From: Streptomyces kaniharaensis
GTDB lineage: Bacteria > Actinomycetota > Actinomycetes > Streptomycetales > Streptomycetaceae
Length of the DNA stretch: 64,000 bases
Assembly (NCBI RefSeq): GCF_009569385.1
Contig: NZ_WBOF01000003.1
Location: 186,001-250,000 of the forward strand
Reading direction: 5' to 3'
Shown here: piece by piece, positions 22,634 to 40,566 of the stretch
Position numbering within the stretch: the first letter of the stretch is position 1
How the letters are laid out: each line of letters begins with the position of its first letter
Position numbers and translations under genes: made by a program
The notes under the pieces: generated by a model
Databases searched by the model: none
What the model was told of the DNA's origin: nothing
The model's input: only the letters and a program-made list of their open reading frames with translations

Positions 22634-24097
22634 TCAGGACTTGGCCGCGGCGGAGGCCTCGCGCTCGGGTGCGGTGCTGGCCCGGGGCATCCGGTCGGCG
22701 GGCCGGTGGCGGGCCAGGAGGGTGCCGAGTGCCCCGGCGAGCAGGACGGCGAGCGGAAGCAGGTAGGTGAAGCGGACGGCGTCGGTGACGGTGCCGTGTT
22801 CCAGCCGGGTCTGCAGGACGGCGCCGACCGAGGCGCTGCCGAGCAGGCTGCCGCAGAGCCGGGTGGTGTTGAACAGGCCCGAGGCGGCGCCGGACATGGC
22901 CGGCTCGATCTTCTCGAACGCGACCACGCCAGCCGGCGCGTAGGCGACGCCCATGCCCAGGCCGAGGAAGAACAGGCCCGGCAGCAGGGCGTACCACGGG
23001 GAGTCGGGCCTGATGAGCGCGGCCAGCAGTCCGATGCCGGCGGCGAACAGCAGCAGGCCGGCGAACATGACCCACTTGCCGCCGAGACGGTCGCACAGCC
23101 GGCCCGAGTAGGGCGCGACGAAGATCGACACCAGGGGCGCCACGGCGATCAGCAGGCCGGCCTGGAAGGCGCTGAAGTCGCGGACCTGCTGGAGGTAGAG
23201 CGGGGTGAGCAGCAGCATGCCGCCCAGGCCGCAGGGAAGGGCGGCGACCACGACGGCCATCACGGTGAAGTTGCGCTCGCGCAGGATGACGAACGGCACC
23301 AGCGGGTCGCGGTTCTGCCGGCCGCGTTCGACCAGCAGGAACACGCCGATCAGGGCGATGCCGGCGACGGCCAGCATGGGCACGCTCACCGGGCCCCACA
23401 GCGTGCCCCAGTTGTGGGACTCGCCTTCCTGGAGGGCGTAGACGACGCCGAGCATGGCGAGGGTGAGCACCACCGATCCCAGGACGTCGAGGCGCTGTTT
23501 GACGCCCGACTCCAGGCGGGGCACCAGGGCCATGGTCAGCACCGAACCGAGGACCCCGACGGGGATGTTGAGGTAGAAGATGCCCCGCCAGCCGAACCAG
23601 GAGACGAGGAATCCGCCCAGGGTCGGTCCGGCGGCGGCGACGATCCCGGCGAAGGAGCCCCAGACGCCCATGGCCGTTCCGCGCCGTTCGGCGGGGAAGA
23701 TCCGGGTGATCATCGCCATCGCCTGGGGGGTCTGGAGCGCGCCGCCGATGCCCTGGACCACCCGGGCGGTGATCACCTGCCCGGGGGTCTGCGCGAGACC
23801 GCAGGCCGCCGAGGCGGCCACGAACACCACCAGGCCGATCATGAAGATCCGGCGGGGCCCGTAGAGGTCGCCCAGCCGTCCTCCGGTGACCAGGAGGACG
23901 GCGTAGGAGAGCAGGTAGGCGTTGATCATCCAGAGCACCTGGTCGACGCTGGCGTTCAGGCCGGTGCCGAGCGAGGGGACGGCGACGTTCACCGCGGTGG
24001 TGTCCAGCAGGACCACCGCCTGGGTGAAGCAGATCGCGAACATCGCCGCCCAGGGGCTCTGCAGGCGGGTGCGCAGGTCGGTGGTGCCGGCGCTCAT
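22634..24097 (-). CDS. MFS drug exporter, EmrB/QacA (DHA2, 14-TM) family
   Basis: 487 residues from ATG 24097, which overlaps the mbtH stop (ATGA). About fourteen hydrophobic helices are visible. DHA2 hallmarks include 'LLDTTAVNVAVPSLG' in TM1, 'GRLGDLYGPRRIFMIGL' between TM2 and TM3, and 'GVWGSFAGIVAAAGPTLGG' for the antiporter motif C. It should pump the cluster's product out using the proton gradient and give self-resistance. Its place inside the NRPS operon, coupled to mbtH, ties expression to production. Confidence 0.92.
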   Translation of the reverse strand: MSAGTTDLRTRLQSPWAAMFAICFTQAVVLLDTTAVNVAVPSLGTGLNASVDQVLWMINAYLLSYAVLLVTGGRLGDLYGPRRIFMIGLVVFVAASAACGLAQTPGQVITARVVQGIGGALQTPQAMAMITRIFPAERRGTAMGVWGSFAGIVAAAGPTLGGFLVSWFGWRGIFYLNIPVGVLGSVLTMALVPRLESGVKQRLDVLGSVVLTLAMLGVVYALQEGESHNWGTLWGPVSVPMLAVAGIALIGVFLLVERGRQNRDPLVPFVILRERNFTVMAVVVAALPCGLGGMLLLTPLYLQQVRDFSAFQAGLLIAVAPLVSIFVAPYSGRLCDRLGGKWVMFAGLLLFAAGIGLLAALIRPDSPWYALLPGLFFLGLGMGVAYAPAGVVAFEKIEPAMSGAASGLFNTTRLCGSLLGSASVGAVLQTRLEHGTVTDAVRFTYLLPLAVLLAGALGTLLARHRPADRMPRASTAPEREASAAAKS

Positions 24098-24315
24098 CGG
24101 GTCCCGGTCTCGGTCGCCGCGGCCAGGCTGCGCGGGCGCATGTCGGTCCAGTTCGCCTCGATGTACTCCAGCGCCGGCTGCCGGGGGCTGGGCCCGTGGG
24201 CGGTGTCCCAGCCGGCCGGCACGGCGACGGCGGCCGGCCACAGCGAGTGCTGGCCCTCGCCGTTGACCAGGACGAGGTAGCTGGCGTCGGCGTTCTCGAA
24301 CGGGTTGGTGCTCAT
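24094..24315 (-). CDS. mbtH: MbtH-like adenylation-domain chaperone
   Basis: 73 residues from ATG 24315. It carries the whole family signature: 'NPFENADASYLVLVNGEGQH', 'SLWPAAVAVPAGW', and 'YIEANWTDMRP' at the C-terminus, with the conserved tryptophans. MbtH-like proteins bind NRPS A domains and are needed for their folding or activity. It starts 15 bases after the NRPS stop and overlaps the exporter gene, so it is made with the NRPS and probably serves one or more of its three A domains. One expected Cys (CLxYI) is Ala here ('ALEYI'). Confidence 0.95.
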   Translation of the reverse strand: MSTNPFENADASYLVLVNGEGQHSLWPAAVAVPAGWDTAHGPSPRQPALEYIEANWTDMRPRSLAAATETGTR

Positions 24316-24330
24316 GGCTTTTTGGTCCTC

Positions 24331-33233
<8,903 letters not shown>

Positions 33234-33237
<4 letters not shown>

Positions 33238-34685
33238 GACGTTCCCCTCGAAATGGCATGGTGCGCAGCCAGGCTGCGGGTGGTGTGGGCGCGGAGCGCG
33301 TAGGGCGTGGTGGCGTCGACGACGACGCGGCCGGGCGGGTCCGGTTGGCCGTGCCGGGCCCGGGCCCAGGCCGGGGTCTGGGACGGGTCCATCGGGACGG
33401 GCGTCAGGTCGGTCCATTCGGTGCAGTCGCGGGCGAGGTTGGAGCGGGTGGTGACGGCCCACAGCAGGTCCTCGGCGCAGCGGATCGCCACGTCGTCGTC
33501 GGTGAGGACGACCGTTTTGACGAACGGGTGCTGGTGGAGGATCTGGCGGGCCAGTGGTGCCAGCGCCCGGTCGGCGTCCGGGTGGTGTTTGCGGACGGCG
33601 ACGGCGAGCAGCAGCATGCCGCCGCCCGCGGGCGAGAAGTGCAGGTCGTGCACGTCGAGGCCGGGGGTGGGGGGCAGTGACAGCGCCACCGAGAGGGCGC
33701 CGGCTGCTCCGAGGATGTGGGACTGTTCCCGGCCGGGGCCGAGGACGGCCTGGTAGAGGGGGTTGTGGCGGGTGGTGACGGCGGTGACGGTCAGGACCGG
33801 CAGGCCGGCCCTGGCCCGGCCGTCGTAGCCGAGGAACTCCGGCAGCGACAGGTGCGGTTCGGCGGTGCCGATCGCCTCGTCGGCGCTCTCCTCGCCGAGG
33901 TGGCCTTCCAGGACGATCTCGGCCTCGGCCAGCGCCTGGGCGGGCTGGGTCGTGGCCGGGGCGAGGGTCAGCGGCTCGCCCGCCAGGGCGCTGGCCAGGG
34001 CGGGCTTGGACACCCCGGGCGGCAGGAAGCGGCTGTTGACGGCGGAGGCCACCATCGCCGCCGGCGGCACCCCGATGTTGACGGTGACCGGCAGTCGTTC
34101 TCCCCGTGCGAGGGCCTGGCGGTGCATGAGTTCCAGGTGGCGGCCGGGCACCATCCAGACCGTCAGCCGGTTTCGGTCCAGTACCAGCATCCGGTGGGAG
34201 GACAGGGAGCTGAGGCCGGTGTGCGGGTCGTGGGCGTGGATGAGGGCCGCCGTCAGGTACGGTCCGGCGTCGCGCGGGGTGACGGTGAGCACCGGCAGGT
34301 GGCGTAGGTCCACCTCGTCCCCGGCCGCGACCACCTGCCGGCAGGGCGGGTGCGGCGCCGTGCGAGGCTGGGCGGCGGCGGTCAGCAGGGCGGCGACGGT
34401 GTCGGGGGCGGTGCGTGCGGGCAGTCCGGGCAGCCAGTCGTACAGCCGCGACTCGTCCCCGTAGAGGCCGAGCAGCACGGGTAGTGGGGAGTCGCCGACG
34501 GCGGTGTAGCGCACGGCCGGTTCGGGCCGGGCGGCGGGGACGGCGGGGATGCCGGCGTAGCGCTGGGCGAAGTCGGCCGCCACCTGATCGCGGGCGATCG
34601 GGTCGGTTCTGGTCAGGGTGGCGTGCGGGTGCGCCTTGGCGAGGTGGGCCAGGGCGGCGCGCAGCGACAGGCCCGGGGCGGTCAT
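33234..34685 (-). CDS. UbiD-like prenyl-FMN-dependent decarboxylase
   Basis: 483 residues from ATG 34685, overlapping the TrpF-TrpC gene by 4 bases. It has the UbiD arrangement: 'SLSSHRMLVLDRNRLTVWM' with the conserved Arg, 'LPVTVNIGVPPAAMVAS', 'AEAEIVLEGHLGEES' with the catalytic Glu region, and 'SLPEFLGYDGRA' at the position of the E...D pair. Family members use prenylated FMN to decarboxylate (or carboxylate) aromatic, heteroaromatic and unsaturated acids. No UbiX prenyltransferase is in the window, so cofactor must come from elsewhere. Together with the Trp-like enzymes it probably removes a ring carboxylate from the unusual aromatic intermediate. It is cytoplasmic. Confidence 0.82.
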
Positions 34686-36040
34686 CGGTTGCCCGCCAGG
34701 GTGCGGTCCAGGGTGGTGAACCAGTCGTCCAGGTCGGCCGAGCGCAGCAGGCCGGTGCCGATCAGCAGGCCGCGGTATCCGGCGCCGATCAGGCGGGCGG
34801 CCTCCTGCGGGGTTTCGATGCCGCTGGCGCTGACGGGTGTCGGGGTGCCGGTGGCGCGGACGGCGGTGAGCAGGCGCAGGCTGCGGCCGAGGTCGGGCGT
34901 GTCCTGCTCGCGCTGGCGGATGTCCTTGTTGTTGACGGCGATGACGCAGGACTGCGGGTGGACGAGGTTCGCGAGTTCCTCCTTGCGGGTGATCTCGACG
35001 AAGGGGGTCAGTCCGTGGCTGAGGGCGGCTTCGATGAGCTGGGGCAGGGCGGTGCGCGGCAGCACGGTCGCGGTCAGCAGGGCGGCGGTGGCGCCGGCGG
35101 CGCGGATCTCCGCGAGCTGCCGTTCCTTGGTGAAGAAGTCCTTGACCAGGATCGGCAGTTGGGTGCAGGCGGCGACGTCGTCCAGCAGGGCGCGGCTGCC
35201 GCCGAACCAGGAGCCGGTCACCACCGACAGCGCCGGGGCTCCCAACCGGGTGTAGTGGTCGACGAGTTCGGCGACCGGCCGGTCCTGGAAGAGGTCCGTG
35301 CCGTGGGCGCTGCGGGCCTTGAGTTCCATGATGACCGGCCGGCGGGCGGCCAGCAGCGCGGAGACCAGTCCGCAGGGCGGGTGTTCCCAGGCGGTGCGGA
35401 TCTCGTCGATGAGGCCGGAGTCGAAGCGGCCGTCCCCGCCCCTGGCGCCGCTGTCCACGTCGATGCCGAGGAAGTCGGGGTGGCAGCGGGCCGTGCGGTG
35501 CACCGCGGCCTGGTCGGCGCCGATCCCCCCGGCGAGCATGAACGGCCGCTCGATGCGGCCGAGCAGGGCCTCCACCGGGGCGGCCTCCAGGGGGATCCCG
35601 GTGGAGCCGATGCGGCCGTCGGCGCCGACCGAGTCGAACAGGAACACGTCCACGCCGGCCTTCTCGTAGGCGCCGATCAGGGGTGCCTCCAGGACCTTGC
35701 CCTGGCGCACGTGCAGCACCTTGATCAGTTCGACCGCCGGCAGTGCGTCCCGGATCGCCCGTACCTGCGCGGGGGTCGTGTAGCCGTGCAGCTGGACCCG
35801 GGAGATGTCCGACGCGTCCACTGCCTCGCGCAGCGCGGCCGGGTCGGCGAGCAGGGTGACCAGCACCGGGGCCGGGCCGCCGGCCGCCCGGGCGGCGGCG
35901 GCCAGCCGGGCGAGTGCGCCGATCGGGAGGTCGGACGCCCCGCCCGGCACGCCGTACCAGAGGCCGACCAGGTCGATCGAGGTCTGGCCGAGCACCCGTA
36001 ACTGATCCTCGCGGGTCACCCCGCACACCTTCAGCCGCAC
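34682..36040 (-). CDS. TrpF-TrpC fusion (phosphoribosylanthranilate isomerase / indoleglycerolphosphate synthase-like)
   Basis: 452 residues from GTG 36040. Residues 1-220 are a TrpF barrel with catalytic Cys6 in 'LKVCGVT' and Asp136 in 'FLFDSVGADG'. Residues 221-452 are a TrpC barrel with Glu239 and Lys241 ('IMELKARS'), Lys300 ('LVKDFF'), Glu349 ('FVEI'), Asn370-371 ('AVNNKD') and Ser in 'VSASGI'. So both general acid/base sets survive. However, the usual TrpC loop SPSKG is 'SAHGTD', and the Arg of the NNR motif is Lys. TrpF before TrpC reverses the order of the E. coli fusion. It should rearrange and cyclise a phosphoribosylated aryl amine. The altered loops suggest a substrate other than phosphoribosylanthranilate. 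It is 7 bases after trpB and overlaps the UbiD gene. Confidence 0.88.
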   Translation of the reverse strand: MRLKVCGVTREDQLRVLGQTSIDLVGLWYGVPGGASDLPIGALARLAAAARAAGGPAPVLVTLLADPAALREAVDASDISRVQLHGYTTPAQVRAIRDALPAVELIKVLHVRQGKVLEAPLIGAYEKAGVDVFLFDSVGADGRIGSTGIPLEAAPVEALLGRIERPFMLAGGIGADQAAVHRTARCHPDFLGIDVDSGARGGDGRFDSGLIDEIRTAWEHPPCGLVSALLAARRPVIMELKARSAHGTDLFQDRPVAELVDHYTRLGAPALSVVTGSWFGGSRALLDDVAACTQLPILVKDFFTKERQLAEIRAAGATAALLTATVLPRTALPQLIEAALSHGLTPFVEITRKEELANLVHPQSCVIAVNNKDIRQREQDTPDLGRSLRLLTAVRATGTPTPVSASGIETPQEAARLIGAGYRGLLIGTGLLRSADLDDWFTTLDRTLAGNR

Positions 36041-36047
36041 GGTCGGA

Positions 36048-37409
36048 TCAGCTCCCTGCCGGTGTCGGGAGGTCGGCCAGTGCGCGCTCCACCCGCTCCT
36101 GGTCGTAGCCCTCGTCCGCGAGTTCCCCGGCCAGGTAGCGCTCGTAGGCGCCGAGGTCGAAGTGGCCGTGCCCGGAGAGCCCGAACAGGATGGCCTGCGA
36201 GCGGCCCTCCTCCTTGAGGCGCAGTGCCTCGTCGATGGCCACCCGGATGGCGTGGGTGGACTCCGGCGCGGGCACGATGCCCTCGGTGCGGGCGAAGGTC
36301 AGTCCGGCGTCGAAGCAGCGGGTCTGCGCGACGGCGCGGGCCTCCAGCAGGCCGTCCTGCAGGGCCTGGCTGACCAGCGGGGCGATGCCGTGGTAGCGCA
36401 GGCCGCCGGCGTGGATGGCCGGCGGGATGAAGGAGTGGCCCAGGGTGTGCATCTTGAGCAGCGGGGTCAGGCCGGTGGTGTCGCCGAAGTCGTAGGCGAT
36501 GCGGCCCTTGGTCAGGCTCGGGCAGGCCTCCGGCTCGGCGGCGATCACCCGCACCCGGTGGCCGCCGCGCAGTTGCTCGCCGAGGAACGGGAAGGCGAGG
36601 CCCGCGAGGTTGCTGCCGCCGCCCGCGGCGCCGATCACGATGTCCGGGTAGTCCTCGGCCATGTCGAGCTGGCGCAGCGCCTCCTGGCCGATCACGGTCT
36701 GGTGCAGGGCGACGTGGTTGAGGACGCTACCGCCGGCGTAGTTGGTGAACGGGTCGTTCATCGCCAGTTCGATCGCCTCGGAGGTGGCGATGCCGAGGCT
36801 GCCGGGGCAGTCCGGGTCGTCGGCGAGGATGGCCCGCCCGGCGGCGGTCTCGGTGCTGGGGCTGGCGACGCAGGTGGCGCCGTAGGTGTGCATCAGCGCG
36901 CGGCGGTAGGGCTTCTGGTGGTAGCTGACCTTCACCATGAAGACCTTGACCTCGAGGCCGAAGAACGCTCCGGCGAGTGAGAGCGAGGAGCCCCACTGGC
37001 CGGCGCCGGTCTCGGTGGCGAGGCGGCGGATGCCGGCTTCCTTGTTGTAGAAGGCCTGAGCGATGCCGGTGTTGGGCTTGTGGCTGCCGGCCGGGCTGCC
37101 GCCCTCGTACTTGTAGTAGATGCGGGCGGGGGTGCCGAGGGCCTGCTCCAGGCGCCGGGCGCGGAACAGCGGCGAGGGGCGCCACTGGGCGTAGATCTGG
37201 CGGACCACGGGCGGGATCTCGATCTCCCGCTCGGTGCTGAGCTCCTGCTCGGCGAGTTCCTTGGGCATGATGGCGACCAGGTCGGCCACGGTGGCGGGCT
37301 GCCCGGTGCCGGGGTGCAGGGCGGGGGCGAGCTCGGGCAGGTCGGCGGCCAGGTTGTACCAGGAGGTCGGGATCTGGTTGTCGGTCAGCTGGTACTTGAT
37401 GGTGTCCAC
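36048..37409 (-). CDS. trpB: Tryptophan synthase beta chain of the TrpB2 type
   Basis: 453 residues from GTG 37409, with GGAG eight bases upstream. It is the longer TrpB2 (TrpB-like) form: 'YYKYEGGSPAGSHKPNTG' with the PLP lysine Lys111, 'ETGAGQWGSSLSLAGAFFG', 'GGGSNLAGLAFPFLGE' for phosphate binding, 'HAGGLRYHGIAPLVSQ', and 'FGLSGHGHFDLGAYERYL' at the end. TrpB2 enzymes join indole to serine or phosphoserine and often act without TrpA. Here TrpA is encoded in the same operon. It is expected to couple an indole-like product to Ser, giving the aromatic amino acid for the NRPS. It is clearly a pathway-specific copy, not the primary trp operon. It is cytoplasmic. Confidence 0.9.
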   Translation of the reverse strand: MDTIKYQLTDNQIPTSWYNLAADLPELAPALHPGTGQPATVADLVAIMPKELAEQELSTEREIEIPPVVRQIYAQWRPSPLFRARRLEQALGTPARIYYKYEGGSPAGSHKPNTGIAQAFYNKEAGIRRLATETGAGQWGSSLSLAGAFFGLEVKVFMVKVSYHQKPYRRALMHTYGATCVASPSTETAAGRAILADDPDCPGSLGIATSEAIELAMNDPFTNYAGGSVLNHVALHQTVIGQEALRQLDMAEDYPDIVIGAAGGGSNLAGLAFPFLGEQLRGGHRVRVIAAEPEACPSLTKGRIAYDFGDTTGLTPLLKMHTLGHSFIPPAIHAGGLRYHGIAPLVSQALQDGLLEARAVAQTRCFDAGLTFARTEGIVPAPESTHAIRVAIDEALRLKEEGRSQAILFGLSGHGHFDLGAYERYLAGELADEGYDQERVERALADLPTPAGS

Positions 37410-37459
37410 GGTGTCGTCTCCGGGTGACGGACGGAAGAGGTGGGCGGTGCGTGGGCGGC

Positions 37460-38146
37460 TCAGGCGCTGCGGCCGGTGGCGTCGGCGACCAGGGAGCCGG
37501 GGGCGAACCGGTCCCGGTCGGGGCCGACGATGATGTCGGGGTGGTGGTGGCGCATCCCGTCGAGCACCTGCTGGTGGGGCAGGTCGTCGAACTCGCCGTG
37601 CTCGTGCAGGAATTCCATGTGCCGGGCGCCGTCCCCGCGGTAGGGGTGGTGGACGCTGTCGGCGGTGCCGTCGAATTCCAGCGGCTCGATCCCGTACAGG
37701 CGGCACATCAGCTTGTTGAAGACGGGGGTGGCGCGCACCCAGCGTCCGTCCAGGTGGACGGAGGTCAGTGCGTGGTAGTGGAAGACGTCGCCGCCGATGT
37801 AGGTGCGGATGCGGTCCGAGGCGAGGTGGTTGCGCACGTCGGTGAGCACCAGGCGGCCGGGGATGCCCACCGAGCGCAGCGCGGCCAGGTACACCAGGGA
37901 CTTGTGGATGCACAGCCCGCGGCCGAGGCGCAGGGTCCGGCTGGCGGTCAGGCCGCGGCGGGAGAGGTCGGCGCCGTAGATCTCGTAGCCGATCTTGTCG
38001 CGGACGGCGTAGTAGAGGCGCACGGCCCGGTCCTTGTCGTCCCGGCCGCCGTCGGGCAGGACGTCGGCGACGAACTGCCCGACCTCGGCGCTCGCGTGGT
38101 CGATGAACTCGGTTGCCGCCAGGGCGTGTTCCAGCGACTCGGGCAT
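37460..38146 (-). CDS. Transglutaminase-like (papain-fold) protein of the NRPS cluster
   Basis: 228 residues from ATG 38146, with GGAG five bases upstream. The core shows a transglutaminase-like Cys and His: Cys79 in 'GRGLCIHKSLVYLAALRS' and His125 in 'FHYHALTSVHL'. The third acidic residue normally near 'WxxxDxT' is not evident ('WVRATPVFN'). In antibiotic clusters such proteins can form an amide by moving an acyl group from a carrier thioester to an amine, as AdmF does in andrimid assembly. A similar job on the ACP at 41572-41835 is plausible here, but hydrolysis or a non-catalytic role cannot be excluded. It has no signal peptide, unlike most secreted transglutaminases. Confidence 0.75.
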   Translation of the reverse strand: MPESLEHALAATEFIDHASAEVGQFVADVLPDGGRDDKDRAVRLYYAVRDKIGYEIYGADLSRRGLTASRTLRLGRGLCIHKSLVYLAALRSVGIPGRLVLTDVRNHLASDRIRTYIGGDVFHYHALTSVHLDGRWVRATPVFNKLMCRLYGIEPLEFDGTADSVHHPYRGDGARHMEFLHEHGEFDDLPHQQVLDGMRHHHPDIIVGPDRDRFAPGSLVADATGRSA

Positions 38147-38181
38147 GGCTGCTCCATTGCGGGAAGGGGTGTCGGCCATGG

Positions 38182-39321
38182 TCACAGGCCGAGCATGGTG
38201 GCGATGCGGACGCGCTGGACCTCGGAGGTGCCGGAGTAGATCGTCCCGGCGACCGCGTTGCGCAGTTCCTGCTCGATGCCGTACTCGGACATGTAGCCGT
38301 TGCCGCCGAAGATCTGCACGGCGTGCAGGGCGGAGGCGAGGCTGGCCTCGCTGACCACGAGCTTGGCGGCGGCCAGGTCGACGGTGATGTTCTGCCCTGC
38401 CGTCAGCTTCTCGGCGGTGTCGTAGAGCCACTTGCGGGAGGTGTCCACGCCGATGCGCATCTCGACGATCCGGTTGGCGACCGCCTGGAACGATCCGATC
38501 GGTTTGCCGAACGCGGAGCGCTGCTTGGCGTAGGCGAGGCAGTCCTCCAGGCGGCGCTGCATCTCGCCCAGGGTGACGGCGAAGGAGAGGAGGATCTCCC
38601 ACTTCATCACGTGGTCGAGGATCAGGAAGCCGGTGCCGGCGCGGCCGACGACCTGGCTGCGCGGGATGCGGCAGTCGTCGAAGAACAGTTCCGTCATGGG
38701 AGAGGACTTGAGACCCATCTTCTCGACGGGTCGGCCGACGCCGAGTCCGGGGGTGTCGCGGTCCACCAGGAAGGTGGTCACCCCCAGCGGGCCTGCGCTC
38801 GGGTCGGTCTTGGCGTAGACCGCGATCACGTCGGCGATCGGGCCGTTGCTGACGAAGGTCTTGCTGCCGTTCAGCACGTACGCGTCGCCGTCGGGCACGG
38901 CCGTGGTGCGCATCGCCAGGGCGTCGGAGCCGGCGTCCGGTTCGCTGATCGCGTGGGCCCCGATGAGGGTGCCGGTCGCGATCCCGGGCAGGTAGCGCTC
39001 CTTCAGCTCGGGCGAGCCGAAGCGGTGCAGCGGCGCCCCGACGCCGACCATGCTGGTGGTCACGGAGAAGTTCAGTCCGCCGTTGCGGCAGCCGTGGCCG
39101 AGGCCCTCCAGGACGTACATGGTGGTGGGCAGGTCCTGCCCGAGGCCGCCGTACTGTTCGTCGAAGGGCAGTCCGAGCAGTCCGGACTCGCTGACGGCCT
39201 GCCAGGCTTCCTCGGGGAAGCTGGCGGCCTTGTCGTGCCGCAGGTGGTCCGCGCCGAACTTCTCGAACCACGGGGCCAGGCCGTCGCGCAGGTCGCGCTG
39301 GTCGGCCGACCAGTCGATCAT
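38182..39321 (-). CDS. Acyl-CoA dehydrogenase-like flavoprotein acting probably on a carrier-bound aminoacyl group
   Basis: 379 residues from ATG 39321, with GGGGGA about eight bases upstream. It is full length: 'GAHAISEPDAGSDALAMRT' (FAD/substrate), 'YVLNGSKTFVSNGPIADV', 'RSAFGKPIGSFQAVANRI' and 'QIFGGNGYMSEYGIEQELR'. At the site of the medium-chain catalytic Glu (YEGT) it has Ser ('IYSGTSEVQR'). A Glu in 'MKWEILLSF' lies where isovaleryl-type enzymes keep their base; that type includes prolyl-carrier oxidases of pyrrole pathways. With the ligase and free ACP it fits oxidation of a carrier-bound amino acid. I do not claim proline as substrate. Confidence 0.88.
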   Translation of the reverse strand: MIDWSADQRDLRDGLAPWFEKFGADHLRHDKAASFPEEAWQAVSESGLLGLPFDEQYGGLGQDLPTTMYVLEGLGHGCRNGGLNFSVTTSMVGVGAPLHRFGSPELKERYLPGIATGTLIGAHAISEPDAGSDALAMRTTAVPDGDAYVLNGSKTFVSNGPIADVIAVYAKTDPSAGPLGVTTFLVDRDTPGLGVGRPVEKMGLKSSPMTELFFDDCRIPRSQVVGRAGTGFLILDHVMKWEILLSFAVTLGEMQRRLEDCLAYAKQRSAFGKPIGSFQAVANRIVEMRIGVDTSRKWLYDTAEKLTAGQNITVDLAAAKLVVSEASLASALHAVQIFGGNGYMSEYGIEQELRNAVAGTIYSGTSEVQRVRIATMLGL

Positions 39322-39350
39322 CTCGTCATCCCCCGGTCGGTTCGGTCGGC

Positions 39351-39725
39351 TCAGTAGTGGGAGGAGCCGTCGCCGTCGAGGGAGTGCACCTCGTCGCCGT
39401 CCAGCGCCGGGGTGAACACGCAGACCAGGCGCAGGTCCTCCTCCGGCCAGGCGATCAGCCAGTGCGCGTCGTGCTGGTCGAGCGCGTACAGCGTGCCGGG
39501 CTCGATGACGTGGCTGTTGCCCGCCATGTCGACGACCTCGCCGCGGCCCGAGATGCAGTAGCAGGCCTCCAGGTGGCGCTTGTACTCCAGCAGGGACTTG
39601 GTGCCGGCGCTGACCACCGTGTCGGTCACCGAGTAGCCCATGCCGTCCTTGGCGAGCAGGAACCGGCGGCTGAGGCCGTTGCCCCACTCGACCGTCTTGA
39701 CGTCCTCAAGCTTGCGAACCAGCAT
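39351..39725 (-). CDS. Ectoine-synthase-like cupin
   Basis: 124 residues from ATG 39725, overlapping the end of trpA by 20 bases. It aligns by eye along its whole length with EctC: 'MLVRKLEDVKTVEW', 'HLEACYCISGRGEVVD', 'VIEPGTLYALDQHDAHWLIA' and 'VCVFTPALDGDEVHSLDGDG'. EctC closes a ring by condensing an amide carbonyl with a neighbouring amine, giving a cyclic amidine. No ectA, ectB or ectD is present, so ectoine is not the product. In this operon it could close a ring on an acylated diamino compound, supplying the heteroaromatic precursor. This is inference. It is cytoplasmic and iron-dependent if it follows the family. Confidence 0.85.
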   Translation of the reverse strand: MLVRKLEDVKTVEWGNGLSRRFLLAKDGMGYSVTDTVVSAGTKSLLEYKRHLEACYCISGRGEVVDMAGNSHVIEPGTLYALDQHDAHWLIAWPEEDLRLVCVFTPALDGDEVHSLDGDGSSHY

Positions 39726-40566
39726 CGCTTTCTCCTTGGTGTGTGTGCGTGAGTGACTGTTCGTCGCCCCGGCCGGCGGGAGCGGGTCGTAGCCCGCCGG
39801 TGAACGACACGAGCGCCTCGATCGGGTCGCGGCCGCTGTCCAGCGACCGCTCGACCTCCGCGACGAGCGCGCTGCCGACGATCGCGGCGTCCGCGCCCAG
39901 GGCGCCCATGGCCTTGACGTCGGCGGCGGTGCGCACGCCGAAGCCGACCGCGAGCGGTGCCCGGGCCGACTCGCGCAGCCGTGCGAGCACCGGGGCCAGG
40001 TGGGCCCGGTCGGGCGGCGCGGTGCCCGAGCGGCCGTAGTGGGCGACCAGGTAGAGGTACGCCGAGGCGTAGCGGGCGCTTTCGGCGAGGACCTCGGGGG
40101 CGGATCCCGGGTAGCAGGTGGTGACCACCGGCTGGCCGATCCGCTCGGCGGCCTCCAGGTAGCGGGGCCGGGCCAGCGGCGGCAGGCCGTGCAGCAAGGT
40201 GGCGTCCGCGCCGGCGCCTTGGGCCCGCCGCAGGAACTCCTCCAGGCCCACCGCTCGCACCGAGTGGCCCCAGTCGGCCAGCAGTGCGATGCGGGTGTGC
40301 CGCAGGGCGGGGCGCACCCTGGCCACGAAGGCCAGCACGGCGTCCAGGTCGACGCCGGTGTCCAGGGCCCGCCTCGCCGAGCGGCGCACCACGGGCCCGT
40401 CGGTCGGCGAGTCGGGGAAGGGGACGGCGAGTTCGAGGCAGTCCACGCCTGCCTCGTCCAGCGCCGTCACCAGGTCGGCGAGCAGGTCGAGTCCCGGGTC
40501 GCCGGCATTGAGGAAGAGCGCCAGGCCGGGGTCGGCCGGGCCGCGGCCGCGGAAGAACTCAGACAC
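39706..40566 (-). CDS. trpA: Tryptophan synthase alpha chain paralogue
   Basis: 286 residues from GTG 40566, overlapping trpD by 8 bases. The catalytic pair is kept: Glu45 in 'CLELAVPF' and Asp56 in 'PDSPTDGPVV'. Other family blocks are 'YLYLVAHYGRSGT', 'APLAVGFGVRTAADVKAM' and 'AAIVGSALVAEVE'. The 'AGVTG' loop of ordinary TrpA reads 'YGRSGT'. It should catalyse the retro-aldol release of an indole-like heterocycle from its glycerol phosphate. Its presence with trpB, trpD and trpF-trpC but without trpE/trpG shows a dedicated late tryptophan-type pathway. It is cytoplasmic. Confidence 0.88.
   Translation of the reverse strand: MSEFFRGRGPADPGLALFLNAGDPGLDLLADLVTALDEAGVDCLELAVPFPDSPTDGPVVRRSARRALDTGVDLDAVLAFVARVRPALRHTRIALLADWGHSVRAVGLEEFLRRAQGAGADATLLHGLPPLARPRYLEAAERIGQPVVTTCYPGSAPEVLAESARYASAYLYLVAHYGRSGTAPPDRAHLAPVLARLRESARAPLAVGFGVRTAADVKAMGALGADAAIVGSALVAEVERSLDSGRDPIEALVSFTGGLRPAPAGRGDEQSLTHTHQGESDAGSQA

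Noticed and set aside
39351..39725. Ectoine biosynthesis
   Set aside because: Only an EctC-like gene is present; ectA, ectB and ectD are absent and the gene lies inside the NRPS operon.
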